Below, piece by piece: positions 1-6,240 of a stretch of DNA of 13,282 nucleotides. The notes beneath the pieces were generated by a model. The model did not search any database and was not told the DNA's origin. It worked only from the letters and a program-made list of their open reading frames with translations. The stretch's first letter is position 1. The number at the start of each line of letters is the position of its first letter. The DNA comes from an uncultured Clostridia bacterium (GTDB lineage: Bacteria; Bacillota; Clostridia; Christensenellales; Borkfalkiaceae), in the NCBI GenBank assembly GCA_947632165.1, contig CANROI010000020.1:1-13282 (forward strand), read 5' to 3'. Position numbers and translations under genes: made by a program.

Positions 1-75
1 ATTCGAACCTCCGGTAAGCTTTTGACCTACACACGATTTCCAATCGTGCTCCTTAAGCCTCTCGGACATCCCTGC
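1..75 (-). tRNA. tRNA-Ser(GGA), 3' end cut by the window edge
   Basis: Read on the minus strand, the sequence from 75 downwards starts with a 7-nt acceptor strand (GCAGGGA), then TG and a D-arm beginning TCCGAG, as in bacterial serine tRNAs. The anticodon arm has stem CACGA/TCGTG and loop TTGGAAA, so the anticodon is GGA, reading UCC and UCU codons. A long variable arm (about 19 nt around GGTCAAAAGCTTACC) marks it as a class II tRNA. The T-arm starts with GGAGGTTCGAAT and the window ends inside it. The 3' acceptor strand is therefore not visible. A promoter lies just upstream. Confidence 0.95.
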
Positions 76-88
76 AAAGAACATGTCT

Positions 89-117
89 ATTTTACACGAA
101 TCCCGCGGAAAAAGCAA
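89..117 (-). promoter_or_regulatory. Probable sigma-A promoter of tRNA-Ser
   Basis: On the minus strand there is a -35-like TTGCTT (112-117), a 17-nt spacer and a -10-like TAAAAT (89-94). Transcription would start near position 82, about 7 nt before the mature tRNA 5' end. The -35 box matches the consensus only in its TTG half, but spacing and position fit well. Confidence 0.65.
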
Positions 118-192
118 CCGTTTTCCATATCGAAATGATGTTTTCATGAAAAATATTTTGCGCCGTGCCGTTCGGCTCTGTATTCCGGCGGA

Positions 193-230
193 CAATAAAA
201 CCGCGCCCGAAGAAACTTCTTCGGGTGCGG
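193..230 (-). terminator. Intrinsic terminator of leuS
   Basis: A 12-nt arm (CCGCGCCCGAAG, 201-212) pairs with 219-230 (CTTCGGGTGCGG) with one mismatch and a 6-nt loop. On the minus strand the hairpin is followed by TTTTATTG. It begins about 16 nt after the leuS stop codon. On the plus strand a shorter T run follows the hairpin, but no plus-strand gene lies upstream. Confidence 0.88.
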
Positions 231-246
231 CGGTCGTTTTTAACAT

Positions 247-2673
247 TTATCCGACGATCAGGTTCACGAGCCGTTTGGGCACGACAATGCACTTTTTGAG
301 CGTCTTGCCGCCGAGCTTTTCGCGCACTTCGGGGAGCGCGAGCGCAAGCGCCTCGATCTCCTCATTCGAAGCGCCGCTCGGGATCATCGCCTTGCAGACG
401 ATCTTGCTGTTGAGCTGCACCGCGTATTCCGTCTCGTCGAGAATGAGCGCCGCGGGATTTTCCACGGGGTAGCTTTCCTCGAAGATGAAGCCCTTTCCGC
501 CCGTCTGTTCCCAGAGCTCTTCGCAGAAGTGGGGGGCGCAGGGCGCCAGCAGGAGCAGGAAGTCCCTGACCGTCGCCTTGAGGAGCGCCGTGTTCTTCTG
601 CGGAAGCGCGTCATATTTATAGACGCTGTTGACGAGTTCCATCATCCGCGCGACCGCGGTATTGAAGGAGAACGCCTCGAGATCCTTCGTGACGTGCTGG
701 ATCGCATAGTTGCGGGCATAGTCGAGCGCCTTCTCTTCGGCGCCGAAGGGTTCGTTCGTCTCGGGGTAATCGCGCACTTTCAGGGTGATCTTCTCGACGC
801 GGTCCATAAAGCGGGCGATCGCCTTGATGCCGTCGTCGCTCCACGGTCCGCCCTCGGTGTAGGAGAATCCGAACATGAGATAGAGGCGGAAGGCGTCGGA
901 GCCGTATTCCTCCACATATTCGTCCGGGGAGACGATATTCCCGTGCGATTTGCTCATGCGGTTGCCGTCGGGACCGAGGATGACCCCCTGGTGGACGAGC
1001 CGCTTGAAGGGCTCGTCGAAGTCGAGGTACCCCATGTCACGGAGCGCCTTGGTGAAGAACCGCGCATAGAGCAGGTGCATGCAGGCATGTTCCGCGCCGC
1101 CGACATAGGTATCGACGGGCAGGAGCTTGTCCACCGCCTCCCTCGAGAAGGGCGCGCGGTCGTTTTCGGGATCGGCGTAGCGGAGATAGTACCAGCTCGA
1201 GCAGACGAAGGTATCGAGAGTATCGGGATCGCGCGTCGCTTCGCCGCCGCAGACGGGGCAGGTCGTGTGCATGAATCCCTCATGCTTCGCAAGCGGAGAC
1301 TTGCCGTCGGGGCGGAACTCCACATCATAGGGAAGTTTCACGGGCAGATCCTTTTCGGGAACGGGCACGGTGCCGCAGTGGGGGCAGTAGACGATCGGGA
1401 TGGGCGCCCCCCAATAGCGCTGGCGGGAGACCAGCCAATCGCGGAGGCGGTAGTTGACCTTCTTGCCGCCCTTTCCGAGCTTTGCGATGTGGTTGGCGAT
1501 CTCGTCGCGCGCCTCTTCGCCGCAGAGCCCGTCGAAGTTGATCGCGCCGACGACGATGCCGTCCTCGCAGAAGGGGAGGACCGTCTCTCCGTCGCGGTTT
1601 TCGATGACCTTCTCGATGGGGAGGCCGTACTTCGTCGCGAAGACGTAGTCGCGTTCGTCATGCGCGGGGACCGCCATCACGGCGCCCGTGCCGTAGGAGG
1701 CGAGCACATAGTCCGCAAGATAGACGGGGACCCGCTTCCCGTTGACGGGGTTGATGCAGTAGCTGCCCGTGAACACGCCCGTCTTTTCGCGGGTCGTGGA
1801 CAGGCGGTCGATCTCGGTCGCCTTGGACGCCTCGAGAATGTATTTTTCGACGGCTTCGCGCTGGCCCGCCGTCGTCAGTTTGCGGGCGAGGGGATGCTCG
1901 GGCGCGAGCACGACATAGGTGACGCCGAACACCGTATCGCAGCGCGTCGTGAACACGCGGATCTTGTCGCCCGTCTCGCAGTCGAACTCGATCTCGCAGC
2001 CCGTCGACTTTCCGATCCAATTCTTCTGCATGAGCTTGGTCTTTTCGGGCCAATCGAGGGTCTCGAGCCCGCTCAAGAGCTCTTCGGCATATTCGGTGAT
2101 CTTAAAGAACCATTGGGTGAGGTTCTTTCTCACGACGACGGAGTCGCAGCGCTCGCAGCGGCCGTCCACGACCTGTTCGTTTGCGAGCACGGTCGCGCAG
2201 GAGGGGCACCAGTTGACGGGGGCCTCCTTGCGGTAGGCGAGACCCTTCTTATATAGCTGAAGGAACATCCACTGCGTCCACTTGTAGTAGTTTTCTTCGC
2301 AGGTCTTGATTTCCTTCGACCAATCGAACATGGCGCCCATGGCGCGGAGCTGTTCCTCCATGGTCGCGATGTTTTTTTCGGTGGAATCCTTGGGATGGAC
2401 GCCCGTCTTGATGGCATAATTTTCCGCGGGGAGCCCGAAGGCGTCGAATCCCATCGGTTGGAACACATTGTAGCCCTGCATGCGCTTGAACCGCGCGTAG
2501 GAATCGGCGGGGCCGTAATTGAACCAATGCCCGATGTGCAGCTTGGCCCCGGAGGGGTAGGAGAACATCTCGAGCACATACTTTTTGGGCTTCGTGCTCT
2601 TTTCATCGAACTCGTTGAGCTTTTCTTTTGTCCAGCGTGCCTGCCACTTGCGTTCCACTTCTTTCATATCCAT
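247..2673 (-). CDS. leuS: Leucine--tRNA ligase (LeuRS)
   Basis: Class I aminoacyl-tRNA synthetase that charges tRNA-Leu with leucine using ATP in the cytoplasm. The 808-residue product has the usual bacterial length. Visible landmarks are the HIGH signature (residues 46-49), a Cys pair set at 156/159 and 173/176 and a second set at 430/433 and 472/475 (likely zinc-binding knuckles), a CP1 editing domain with TTRCDT (242-247) and the conserved Asp in PAHDERDY (339), and the KMSKS loop as RMSKS (572-576). The C-terminal part is the anticodon-binding and terminal domain. The start is supported by AGGAAGG at 2683-2689, 9 nt upstream. A near-consensus promoter lies immediately upstream, so the mRNA leader is only about 27 nt and holds no T-box. 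The editing motif has Cys where Pro is usual (TTRPDT). The gene appears intact. Confidence 0.98.
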   Translation of the reverse strand: MDMKEVERKWQARWTKEKLNEFDEKSTKPKKYVLEMFSYPSGAKLHIGHWFNYGPADSYARFKRMQGYNVFQPMGFDAFGLPAENYAIKTGVHPKDSTEKNIATMEEQLRAMGAMFDWSKEIKTCEENYYKWTQWMFLQLYKKGLAYRKEAPVNWCPSCATVLANEQVVDGRCERCDSVVVRKNLTQWFFKITEYAEELLSGLETLDWPEKTKLMQKNWIGKSTGCEIEFDCETGDKIRVFTTRCDTVFGVTYVVLAPEHPLARKLTTAGQREAVEKYILEASKATEIDRLSTTREKTGVFTGSYCINPVNGKRVPVYLADYVLASYGTGAVMAVPAHDERDYVFATKYGLPIEKVIENRDGETVLPFCEDGIVVGAINFDGLCGEEARDEIANHIAKLGKGGKKVNYRLRDWLVSRQRYWGAPIPIVYCPHCGTVPVPEKDLPVKLPYDVEFRPDGKSPLAKHEGFMHTTCPVCGGEATRDPDTLDTFVCSSWYYLRYADPENDRAPFSREAVDKLLPVDTYVGGAEHACMHLLYARFFTKALRDMGYLDFDEPFKRLVHQGVILGPDGNRMSKSHGNIVSPDEYVEEYGSDAFRLYLMFGFSYTEGGPWSDDGIKAIARFMDRVEKITLKVRDYPETNEPFGAEEKALDYARNYAIQHVTKDLEAFSFNTAVARMMELVNSVYKYDALPQKNTALLKATVRDFLLLLAPCAPHFCEELWEQTGGKGFIFEESYPVENPAALILDETEYAVQLNSKIVCKAMIPSGASNEEIEALALALPEVREKLGGKTLKKCIVVPKRLVNLIVG

Positions 2674-2706
2674 AATATAGCGCCTTCCTGAAGAGAATAC
2701 GCACTC

Positions 2707-2735
2707 ATTTTACCCTACTTTTTTGCAAAAGTCAA
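2707..2735 (-). promoter_or_regulatory. Sigma-A promoter of leuS
   Basis: On the minus strand TTGACT (2730-2735) is followed by a 17-nt spacer and TAAAAT (2707-2712). Both hexamers match consensus at five of six positions. Transcription should start near 2700, giving a short leader before the leuS ribosome-binding site. Confidence 0.85.
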
Positions 2736-2743
2736 GTGAAACG

Positions 2744-2780
2744 ACAAAGATAAAGAGCGGAAGGGAAAATCCTTCCGCTC
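2744..2780 (-). terminator. Intrinsic terminator upstream of the leuS promoter
   Basis: A perfect 10-bp stem, GAGCGGAAGG (2755-2764) with CCTTCCGCTC (2771-2780), and a 6-nt loop. On the minus strand it is followed by the U-rich TTTATCTTTGT. The polarity means it ends a minus-strand transcript that arrives from the 2785-3000 region, where I recognise no protein gene. It may simply insulate leuS from antisense transcription of ytxC, or it may end an RNA gene. Confidence 0.7.
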
Positions 2781-2786
2781 CGTCCT

Positions 2787-2995
2787 TAAAGCGGCATAGA
2801 CCGCCGCCGCGTCCGGTTGATTGACGATCCTTGTTTAGCAAGGAGTTGACGGCTCGGACAAGATCAGTATGGCCGTTTCGGCGCATTTTACGCGGCTTCG
2901 GGCGGGAAAACCGCTCAAAACGCCCTGTAGCCGGGGAGCGCGCGGCGGAAAGAGAAATTGTTCCGCCGCGTAGCGGAAGGCATTTTCGCGTAAAT
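2787..2995. other. Unassigned intergenic region rich in inverted repeats (possible structured RNA)
   Basis: This is most of the 358-nt space between the divergent leuS and YtxC-like genes. It contains a candidate three-way junction closed by TTTACGCG (2887-2894) with CGCGTAAA (2987-2994). Inside it are an arm GGCT/AGCC plus GGGCG/CGCCC (2894-2932) and a perfect 10-bp hairpin, CGCGGCGGAA (2941-2950) with TTCCGCCGCG (2961-2970). A second module has GTCCG (2811-2815) pairing with CGGAC (2855-2859) around the hairpin TCCTTG/CAAGGA (2828-2844), flanked by two TTGACG copies. A minus-strand terminator lies directly downstream on that strand. Promoters are weak: on the plus strand only TTGACG (2846-2851) with a poor -10, and none clear on the minus strand. 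It could be a minus-strand small RNA, a leader of the YtxC-like gene, or a dispersed intergenic repeat. I do not recognise RNase P RNA, tmRNA, SRP RNA or a T-box in it. Confidence 0.4.
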
Positions 2996-3031
2996 AAATC
3001 ATCGCAATCGGCATACAATAAGGTTGTGAAC

Positions 3032-3718
3032 TTGATCACCGTATCGGAACGGCTGGAAAAGAGCCCATATATCACCTATCTCTATAATACGCTCGCAGAG
3101 GTCCTGGTCCACACGGGCGGCGCGGAGGAGCTGCTGCTCGGCGGGGAGCGCGCGGCGATCAGGATCCATGCGGGGAGGGACGAGGCGCTCGTAAAAGCGC
3201 AGCTCATAGACCGCATCTCCGAGATCATCGGGATCGGATACAAATACGGATTTTTGAGCGGGAAGCTCAATGTCTGCCTGCCGAAGAAGGAGAAACGGCT
3301 GTTGTGCGCGGCGCTGATCGCTGCCGACTTCGAGGGCGACCGCGCCTTCATCCGCCGCAAGATTGAGGGAACGGAGCAGTACTCCATCGACGGATTCTAC
3401 AACTTCCGCCTCGGGATGCTGCGCGAAAAATGGGCGAAGATCGTCGACTATATTCCCGTCTCGTTTTCTTCGGGCGATCTGAAGCACTTCTGCGATTTTC
3501 TCGTGGGCGAGAGCCGCCGCAAGATCTATGTGAAGGGCAACGCCGTCTATGGCGAGAACTTCGTGCCCCTTCGGCGCAGCCGTCTCATGGGGGAAGAGGA
3601 CCTCGAGACGGAGATCATGCTCTCCGACGCGGGCTTCGTCTATTGTCTCGGCAAGGTAGAGGACTCCCTGGAAGATTTTCTGCAAAAATATTATGCGGAA
3701 CGCGCCGTATTCTCTTGA
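3032..3718 (+). CDS. ytxC: YtxC-like protein (putative sporulation-associated family)
   Basis: The product, about 228 residues from the chosen start, has no clear signal peptide. The central stretch SIDGFYNFRLGMLREKW and the following region resemble the YtxC family, whose members typically carry a 'GF-FR' motif in the middle. In Bacillus subtilis ytxC sits directly upstream of thrS, as here, which strengthens the call. The molecular function of YtxC is not established; the family is annotated as sporulation-related. The start is uncertain. The reading frame stays open upstream to about 2831, but AAGG at 3020-3023 is 8 nt before TTG 3032 and only 2 nt before an in-frame GTG at 3026, so I prefer TTG. 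With this start the protein is shorter than the roughly 280 residues of the Bacillus protein. The stop codon lies inside the thrS promoter. Confidence 0.72.
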   Translation: MITVSERLEKSPYITYLYNTLAEVLVHTGGAEELLLGGERAAIRIHAGRDEALVKAQLIDRISEIIGIGYKYGFLSGKLNVCLPKKEKRLLCAALIAADFEGDRAFIRRKIEGTEQYSIDGFYNFRLGMLREKWAKIVDYIPVSFSSGDLKHFCDFLVGESRRKIYVKGNAVYGENFVPLRRSRLMGEEDLETEIMLSDAGFVYCLGKVEDSLEDFLQKYYAERAVFS

Positions 3719-3743
3719 CAAAGATCGGCGGATGCGCTATAAT
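3715..3743 (+). promoter_or_regulatory. Consensus sigma-A promoter of the thrS leader
   Basis: TTGACA (3715-3720), a 17-nt spacer and TATAAT (3738-3743): a perfect match to the sigma-A consensus in both hexamers and in spacing. The -35 box contains the TGA stop codon of the YtxC-like gene (3716-3718). Transcription should start near 3750, at the first base-paired part of the T-box leader. Confidence 0.95.
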
Positions 3744-3745
3744 AC

Positions 3746-3970
3746 CAACCGAAAGACAAGTAGCGCCCGCCCGCCTCTTTCCAGAGAGCGAACCCTCGGC
3801 TGAAAGGTCCGCAAGAGGGGCGGGGATGCGAAACCGCTTTCCGGGATCGGTAAATTTGAATCAAAGCGGTCGGGGGGAGCTCCCTCCGGCAATTAAGGTG
3901 GAACCGCGCAAAAAAATGCGTCCTTAAAACTTCCGTACAGAGCGGAATTTTAAGGCGTTTTTTGTTTTTT
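3746..3970 (+). promoter_or_regulatory. T-box riboswitch (tRNA-Thr sensing) controlling thrS
   Basis: The leader holds the T-box core AATTAAGGTGGAACCGCG (3891-3908). Upstream is a Stem I with the AG-bulge type segment AGAGAGCGAACC (3783-3794) and GCTGAAAGG, GC-rich stem arms around 3758-3777 and 3812-3826, and a basal helix from ACCGAAAG (3748-3755) with CTTTC and TCGGT (3837-3851). The likely specifier is ACC at 3833-3835, in the sequence GCGAAACCGC on the 3' side of Stem I. ACC is a threonine codon, matching the downstream gene. The bulge TGGA should pair with a tRNA ending UCCA. By established T-box behaviour, uncharged tRNA-Thr stabilises the antiterminator and allows thrS expression. The AAGG of the T-box can pair with CCTT at 3922-3925, which is also the 5' arm of the terminator. 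Confidence 0.95.
3922..3970 (+). terminator. T-box terminator of the thrS leader
   Basis: CCTTAAAA (3922-3929) pairs with TTTTAAGG (3948-3955) and, after one bulged C, TTCCG (3931-3935) pairs with CGGAA (3943-3947). A long T-rich run follows (3958-3970). It is mutually exclusive with the antiterminator formed by the T-box sequence. Confidence 0.93.
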
Positions 3971-3983
3971 GCCGTTTTGCATA

Positions 3984-4004
3984 GTACTATGTCAGACATA
4001 ATAC
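3984..4004 (+). repeat. Inverted repeat between the T-box terminator and thrS
   Basis: The left arm GTACTATGTC (3984-3993) and right arm GACATAATAC (3995-4004) are reverse complements with one mismatch around a single central A. The inner 13 bp are a perfect odd palindrome. A second small hairpin (CGGGA/TCCCG, 4004-4017) follows directly. It may be a protein-binding site or part of a secondary promoter (CATAAT at 3997-4002 resembles a -10 box but has no good -35). Its role is unknown. Confidence 0.5.
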
Positions 4005-4053
4005 GGGATTTTTCCCGCAAAAATACCCAAAAAGGACAAGGAGCGTAACTGAA

Positions 4054-6009
4054 ATGAAAGTGATACTCAAAAGCGGAGATCCGCTTGAACTCGAGGCAGG
4101 GGCCACCTGCATGACCGCCGCAAAGGCGATTTCGGAGGGGCTTGCGCGCGCGGCGGTCGCCGCCAAAGTCAACGGGGTCCTTGTCGATCTTTCCGCGCCT
4201 TTGAACGAAGGGGACGCGCTCGAGATCGTCACGCTGAAGGACCGCGAGGGGCTCGAAGTCTACCGCCATACCTGCGCCCATGTGCTCGCGCAGGCGATCA
4301 AGACCATCTACCCCACGAGCAAACTTGCGATCGGGCCCGTGATCGACAACGGATTCTACTATGATATTGACTTCAAGACGCCCATCACGATGGACGACTT
4401 CGAGAAGATCGAAGCGGAGATGAAAAAGATCATCAAGAGCAATCTGCCCATCGAGCGGTTCACACTGCCGCGCGACGAGGCGATCGCATATATGAGCAAG
4501 AGCCATGAGAATTACAAGGTGGAGCTCATACAAGACCTTCCCGCGGGGGAGACGATCTCCTTCTACAAGCAGGGCGATTTCACCGATCTTTGCCGCGGGC
4601 CGCATCTTCCCTCCACAGGCAAGATCAAGGCGTTCAAGCTGCTCTCCATCACGGGCGCGTATTGGCGCGGCGACGAAAATAAGAAGATGCTCACCCGCAT
4701 CTACGGCACGGCGTTCTCCAAGAAAGAGGAGATCGACGAGTATCTCCGCATGCTCGAAGAGGCCAAAAAGCGCGACCACAACAAGCTCGGGCGGGATCTC
4801 GGCATCTTCATGACGAGCGACGTCGTGGGGCAGGGGCTGCCCATTCTCATGCCGAAGGGTGCGAAGATCCTGCAGATCCTCTCCCGCTTCGTGGAGGATG
4901 AAGAGGCGAAGCGCGGATTCATGATCACCAAGACGCCCAACATGGCAAAGAGCGATCTCTACAAGATCTCCGGGCATTGGGCGCATTACCGCGACAAGAT
5001 GTTCATTCTCGGTGAGATCGACGACAAGGGCGAGCCCGTCAACAAGGGCGATGAGATCATGGCGCTCCGCCCGATGACCTGTCCCTTCCAATATCAGATC
5101 TATAAGAACGGGCTCAAGTCTTACCGCGATCTTCCCTGCCGCTATTCGGAGACGGCGACGGAATTCCGCAAAGAGGCGTCGGGCGAGATGCACGGCCTCA
5201 TCCGCGTGCGGCAGTTCACCCTCTCCGACGGGCACATCATCTGCACGAAGGAGCAGGTCGAAGAGGAGTTCAAGCGCTGCCTCGACCTCTCCTACTACAT
5301 TCTCGATTGCCTCGGCATGCGGGAGGACGTCACCTTCCGCTTCTCCCGCCGCAAGAAGGGCTCGGACAAGTATATCGACGACGACGAGGCGTGGGACAAC
5401 ACCGAGGCGATGATGAAGGTCATCCTCGACGATTTGGGGCTCGACTATGTGGAGGCGCTCGACGAGGCGGCGTTCTACGGCCCCAAGCTCGACGTGCAGA
5501 TCAAAAACGTGTTCGGGAAAGAGGACACGCTCATCACCATCCAGATCGACTTTGCGGCGGGGCACAGTTTCCAGATGGAATACGTCGACGCGGACGGCAG
5601 CAAGCAGACGGCGTATGTCATCCACCGCTCGTCCATCGGCTGCTATGAGCGTACGCTCGCCTTCCTCATCGAAAAATACGCGGGCGCGTTCCCGCTCTGG
5701 TTTGCGCCCGTGCAGGTCAAAGTGCTCCCCATCACGGACAGAGCCGCCGACTATGCGAAACAGCTCGTCGAGGAGCTCGCCCTGCTCGGCCTCCGCGCCG
5801 AGGCGGACTACCGCAACGAGAAGATCGGCAGAAAGATCCTCGACGCCGAGAACGAGAAGGTGCCCTATAAGCTCGTTGTCGGCGATAAGGAAGTCGAGTC
5901 GGGCACGGTCTCGGTGCGCAAGCGCTCCGCGGGGGACATCGGCTCGATGAAGAAGGAGGAATTTTTCGCCCTCTGCAAGAAGGAGAACGACGAAAAGACC
6001 ATCTTCTGA
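4054..6009 (+). CDS. thrS: Threonine--tRNA ligase (ThrRS)
   Basis: Class II synthetase that charges tRNA-Thr in the cytoplasm and hydrolyses Ser-tRNA-Thr in its editing domain. The 651-residue product is full length. The order is a TGS domain (about 1-62), an N2 editing domain with H72-xxx-H76 and C180RGPH184, the catalytic core (about 250-545) and a C-terminal HGTP anticodon-binding domain (about 550-645). The three expected zinc ligands are visible as C343 (MTCPFQ), H394 (SDGHII) and H524 (VIHRSS). The motif 2 region reads FRKEASGEMHGLIRVRQFT, somewhat different from the Escherichia coli form but keeping the key Arg and Glu. The start has AAGGAG at 4038-4043, 10 nt upstream. Expression should be controlled by the T-box leader. 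The next gene block has its own promoter. Confidence 0.98.
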   Translation: MKVILKSGDPLELEAGATCMTAAKAISEGLARAAVAAKVNGVLVDLSAPLNEGDALEIVTLKDREGLEVYRHTCAHVLAQAIKTIYPTSKLAIGPVIDNGFYYDIDFKTPITMDDFEKIEAEMKKIIKSNLPIERFTLPRDEAIAYMSKSHENYKVELIQDLPAGETISFYKQGDFTDLCRGPHLPSTGKIKAFKLLSITGAYWRGDENKKMLTRIYGTAFSKKEEIDEYLRMLEEAKKRDHNKLGRDLGIFMTSDVVGQGLPILMPKGAKILQILSRFVEDEEAKRGFMITKTPNMAKSDLYKISGHWAHYRDKMFILGEIDDKGEPVNKGDEIMALRPMTCPFQYQIYKNGLKSYRDLPCRYSETATEFRKEASGEMHGLIRVRQFTLSDGHIICTKEQVEEEFKRCLDLSYYILDCLGMREDVTFRFSRRKKGSDKYIDDDEAWDNTEAMMKVILDDLGLDYVEALDEAAFYGPKLDVQIKNVFGKEDTLITIQIDFAAGHSFQMEYVDADGSKQTAYVIHRSSIGCYERTLAFLIEKYAGAFPLWFAPVQVKVLPITDRAADYAKQLVEELALLGLRAEADYRNEKIGRKILDAENEKVPYKLVVGDKEVESGTVSVRKRSAGDIGSMKKEEFFALCKKENDEKTIF

Positions 6010-6049
6010 GGCGGGGAACACAAATTTTCCGAAAAACCCGCAAAAACGT

Positions 6050-6078
6050 TTGACAAGCGGGCAAAAAGATGATAATAT
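6050..6078 (+). promoter_or_regulatory. Sigma-A promoter of the infC operon
   Basis: TTGACA (6050-6055), a 17-nt spacer and TAATAT (6073-6078). It starts about 40 nt after the thrS stop codon. Transcription should begin near 6085, giving a leader of about 155 nt before infC. Confidence 0.85.
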
Positions 6079-6084
6079 AGCATC

Positions 6085-6240
6085 GTCAAAGCAGAAGCGA
6101 ACCTTCTCTCCGCAAAGCGGCAAGCTCTACGGGTCGATCAATTCCGGAATTCCGCGGGTTTCCCCGCGCACTTTTCAGAGGGATTTATCGGGATCGCGTC
6201 TGTCTGCGCGATCCCTAATTTTTTGTAGTCTGAGAGGAAT
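6085..6240 (+). promoter_or_regulatory. infC-rpmI-rplT leader, probable L20-type autoregulatory element
   Basis: The leader contains the hairpin CGCGGG/CCCGCG (6153-6168), the 12-bp palindrome AATTCCGGAATT (6140-6151) and, last, a complete terminator-like hairpin just before the infC ribosome-binding site. In Bacillus subtilis, ribosomal protein L20 represses this operon through such a leader by attenuation. I infer the same here from gene order and the attenuator. I did not identify the exact L20-binding mimic of 23S rRNA. Confidence 0.65.
6190..6224 (+). terminator. Attenuator upstream of infC
   Basis: A perfect 9-bp stem, GGGATCGCG (6190-6198) with CGCGATCCC (6207-6215), an 8-nt loop, then TAATTTTTT (6216-6224). 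It lies between the promoter and the infC start, so it must be read through for infC to be expressed. Confidence 0.9.

Noticed and set aside
1..75. The tRNA-Ser gene as the attachment site of the recombinase
   Set aside because: It is nearly 10 kb away with ordinary housekeeping genes between, and I saw no repeat of the tRNA 3' part near the recombinase. The tRNA 3' end is outside the window, so this is not fully testable.
529..2256. A 575-codon plus-strand frame inside leuS
   Set aside because: It is antisense to the catalytic core of LeuRS, has no ribosome-binding site or domain, and is a by-product of codon bias.
2674..3031. A T-box leader for leuS
   Set aside because: Leucine synthetase genes in Firmicutes often carry one, but neither the T-box core (as seen upstream of thrS) nor a Stem I with a specifier is present on the minus strand here.
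2831..3031. An N-terminal extension of the YtxC-like protein
   Set aside because: The frame is open but very rich in Arg and Lys, unlike the rest of the protein, overlaps the inverted repeats, and lacks a ribosome-binding site. The start near 3032 fits better.
2710..3075. A 121-codon minus-strand frame across the leuS-ytxC intergenic region
   Set aside because: It runs through a terminator, the leuS promoter and several inverted repeats, has no clear ribosome-binding site, and no part looks like a protein family. An RNA or repeat explains the region better.
3691..6123. An 810-codon open frame on the minus strand covering all of thrS
   Set aside because: It is antisense to a clear ThrRS gene and the T-box leader. 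Its product is biased in the way expected of an opposite-strand frame in GC-rich coding DNA and has no recognisable domains.
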